Of a stretch of DNA of 16,901 nucleotides, positions 15,931 through 16,901 are shown in pieces; positions within the stretch are counted from its first letter, which is position 1; each line of letters starts with the position of its first letter. This DNA comes from Chrysochromulina tobinii (lineage: Eukaryota; Haptophyta; Prymnesiales; Chrysochromulinaceae): positions 1-16,901 of the forward strand of contig JWZX01001681.1 in NCBI GenBank assembly GCA_001275005.1. Reading direction: 5' to 3'. Both the position numbers and the translations under genes were made by a program. The notes below the pieces were generated by a model, which saw only the letters and a list, made by a program, of their open reading frames with translations, searched no databases and was not told where the DNA came from.

Positions 15931-15960
15931 AAGTCAAGTCAAGTCAAGTCAGGTCAAGTC
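15931..15960. repeat. (AAGTC)n pentanucleotide microsatellite
   Basis: Six pentamers in a row: four perfect AAGTC, one AGGTC variant and one more AAGTC, followed by AAATC. It is a simple sequence repeat with no apparent coding role. Confidence 0.9.
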
Positions 15961-16137
15961 AAATCGCGAAAGGATCGATGGGCATTGAATCGGCACATGC
16001 AGAGGGTCCTCTCAAAGTTTCCGCGGGTCCTAGGTAGCAAGATGAACTGGTTTCATTATACATTAACTGGTTTCGCCATGAAGCGCCATATCGGCGTTTT
16101 GCCGGCCGAGAGGAACTTCTGCAGGGCAGGCATATAT

Positions 16138-16228
16138 GACTGTGGAACTTCTTCTGACGGGTGCCTGCAAGACTGTGGAACTTCTTCCAATACGCCTCGA
16201 TCCAGCGAATCGTGATCCAGCGCATCGT
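16138..16228. repeat. Two short direct-repeat pairs
   Basis: GACTGTGGAACTTCTTC occurs at 16138-16154 and again at 16171-16187 (period 33). It is followed by a 15-bp tandem duplication GATCCAGCGxATCGT at 16199-16213 and 16214-16228 with one difference. A related GGAACTTCT is at 16112. This is a locally repetitive patch just before the palindromes. Confidence 0.8.
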
Positions 16229-16300
16229 GATCGTCTTCCTTGGATATGTTTTTTCGGAATGGGGGCCAAAACGAGTTCTCGAGAACGCGCTCAGCACGGC

Positions 16301-16330
16301 GTTTTGTACCCGTGCGCACGGGTACAAAAC
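16301..16330. repeat. Perfect 30-bp palindrome
   Basis: The half-site GTTTTGTACCCGTGC (16301-16315) is followed immediately by its exact reverse complement (16316-16330), with no spacer and no mismatch. It sits about 20 bp before the start of dispersed repeat copy B and 14 bp after another palindrome (16275-16286). No equivalent precedes copy A. It could be a protein-binding site, a cruciform, a recombination junction or a mobile element end. Confidence 0.93.
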
Positions 16331-16349
16331 TGCGTTCCCGCGGGCATGC

Positions 16350-16901
16350 GAGCCTCCGCGCCTCGCTGCGACCGGCTCCAGGCGCGTCGGCGGACGGCGC
16401 TGCTCCCAACCATCTCTACATTCGCCATCGACCTGCGCGCGCCTTTCGCCGCGCGTCTTGACGCGCGCGCGCTACGAAGAAGCTGCGCTCGGACTCTCAA
16501 GCTCTGGCCAGCTCGTGCCCGCAAAAGCACGATGGCGCTGAGTGCGCGCGCGTGCTGTGCGGGTGCGGCGGCGAAGGCGCCGACGCAGCGCGTTGCGCGG
16601 CGCAACCGTCGCCGAAGATGGTGCCTCGGCCTGCGGCTTGACACCCACGTTGGGACGGCGGCGGCGGCGGCGGCGGCGACAGAAGCCACCACTTTTGCTC
16701 GACACCGTCGTCATGCGACGCTGTCGAGTGCGTCTTTGCGTTCCCCACGGGGGAGGCGCGCCATCGGGCGCGTCGTGTGCACGCAGGTTCGATGCCGCCG
16801 CCGGCGTCTCCAACGCCGCCCCGACGGGCACGGTGGCAAGGAAGCGTCAACGCATTGAAAGGCGATGTGGGACGGAACCGGGGGAGGCGACGATGACCTG
16901 C
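16350..16901. repeat. Dispersed GC-rich repeat, copy B (runs off the window)
   Basis: Second copy of the element at 15090-15730. It retains the GC-rich head, the GGC run (about 16656-16679), the hairpin (16698-16728, one mismatch) and a single 62-bp-type unit with an exact B-box-like site. It still matches copy A at GGCGACGATG just before the window ends, so its true 3' boundary is unknown. Confidence 0.72.

Larger units (their letters stand above)
15731..16349. other. Interval between dispersed repeat copies
   Basis: No supported gene. It is less GC-rich than the flanking repeats in its second half. It holds a microsatellite at 15931-15960, short tandem duplications at 16138-16228, a 12-bp palindrome GTTCTCGAGAAC at 16275-16286 and the 30-bp palindrome at 16301-16330. 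The minus-strand open frame across 15959-16327 is built from these simple repeats and shows no domain. Confidence 0.5.

Noticed and set aside
15090-16901. LTR retrotransposon with the two direct repeats as LTRs
   Set aside because: The interior is only about 600 bp, with no reverse transcriptase, integrase, primer-binding site or TG...CA ends.

Overview
The window looks like nuclear DNA of a GC-rich, intron-poor, flagellated protist, most likely a marine microalga. A haptophyte is my best guess, but the sequence does not prove it. The evidence is long uninterrupted ORFs with no bacterial operon or Shine-Dalgarno layout, an axonemal SAXO-type protein, a secretory-pathway prolyl 4-hydroxylase, a fucosyltransferase-like glycosyltransferase, a BspA-type leucine-rich-repeat fragment and GC-rich dispersed repeats. 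Where a frame is open upstream of the first ATG, the ATG was taken as the start.

Layout. 1-521 is a leader with one small upstream ORF. 522-5045 (+) is a 1507-aa protein with an N-terminal PH-like module resembling RME-8/DNAJC13, C2-like regions, a helical region resembling DUF1765/UPF0592, and a phosphosite-rich tail. 5474-5647 (-) is a probable 57-aa single-pass membrane protein. 5883-6515 (+) is a SAXO-like axonemal microtubule protein with five repeats. 6961-8340 (-) is a fucosyltransferase-like enzyme, divergent from a prolyl 4-hydroxylase at 8512-9525 (+); they share a 171-bp promoter. 9609-11756 (-) is a large protein with a HET/TIR-like domain. 11941-13086 (-) joins a degenerate GIY-YIG nuclease-like domain to a seven-unit array of 18-residue zinc-knuckle-like repeats, a composition reminiscent of giant viruses. 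13153-14017 (+) is a frame-disrupted coiled-coil gene that starts from the same short promoter region.

From 14018 to the end there is no intact gene. The region holds a leucine-rich-repeat fragment (14589-14930, -), two copies of a roughly 550-640 bp dispersed repeat (about 15090-15730 and 16350 to the window end), several hairpins, a pentanucleotide microsatellite and a perfect 30-bp palindrome at 16301-16330.

How the genes relate. The glycosyltransferase and prolyl 4-hydroxylase are plausible partners, because hydroxyproline-rich glycoproteins are first hydroxylated and then glycosylated in the secretory pathway. The other genes look like unrelated neighbours in a compact genome. The most unusual object is the GIY-YIG plus zinc-knuckle gene, together with its broken divergent neighbour.
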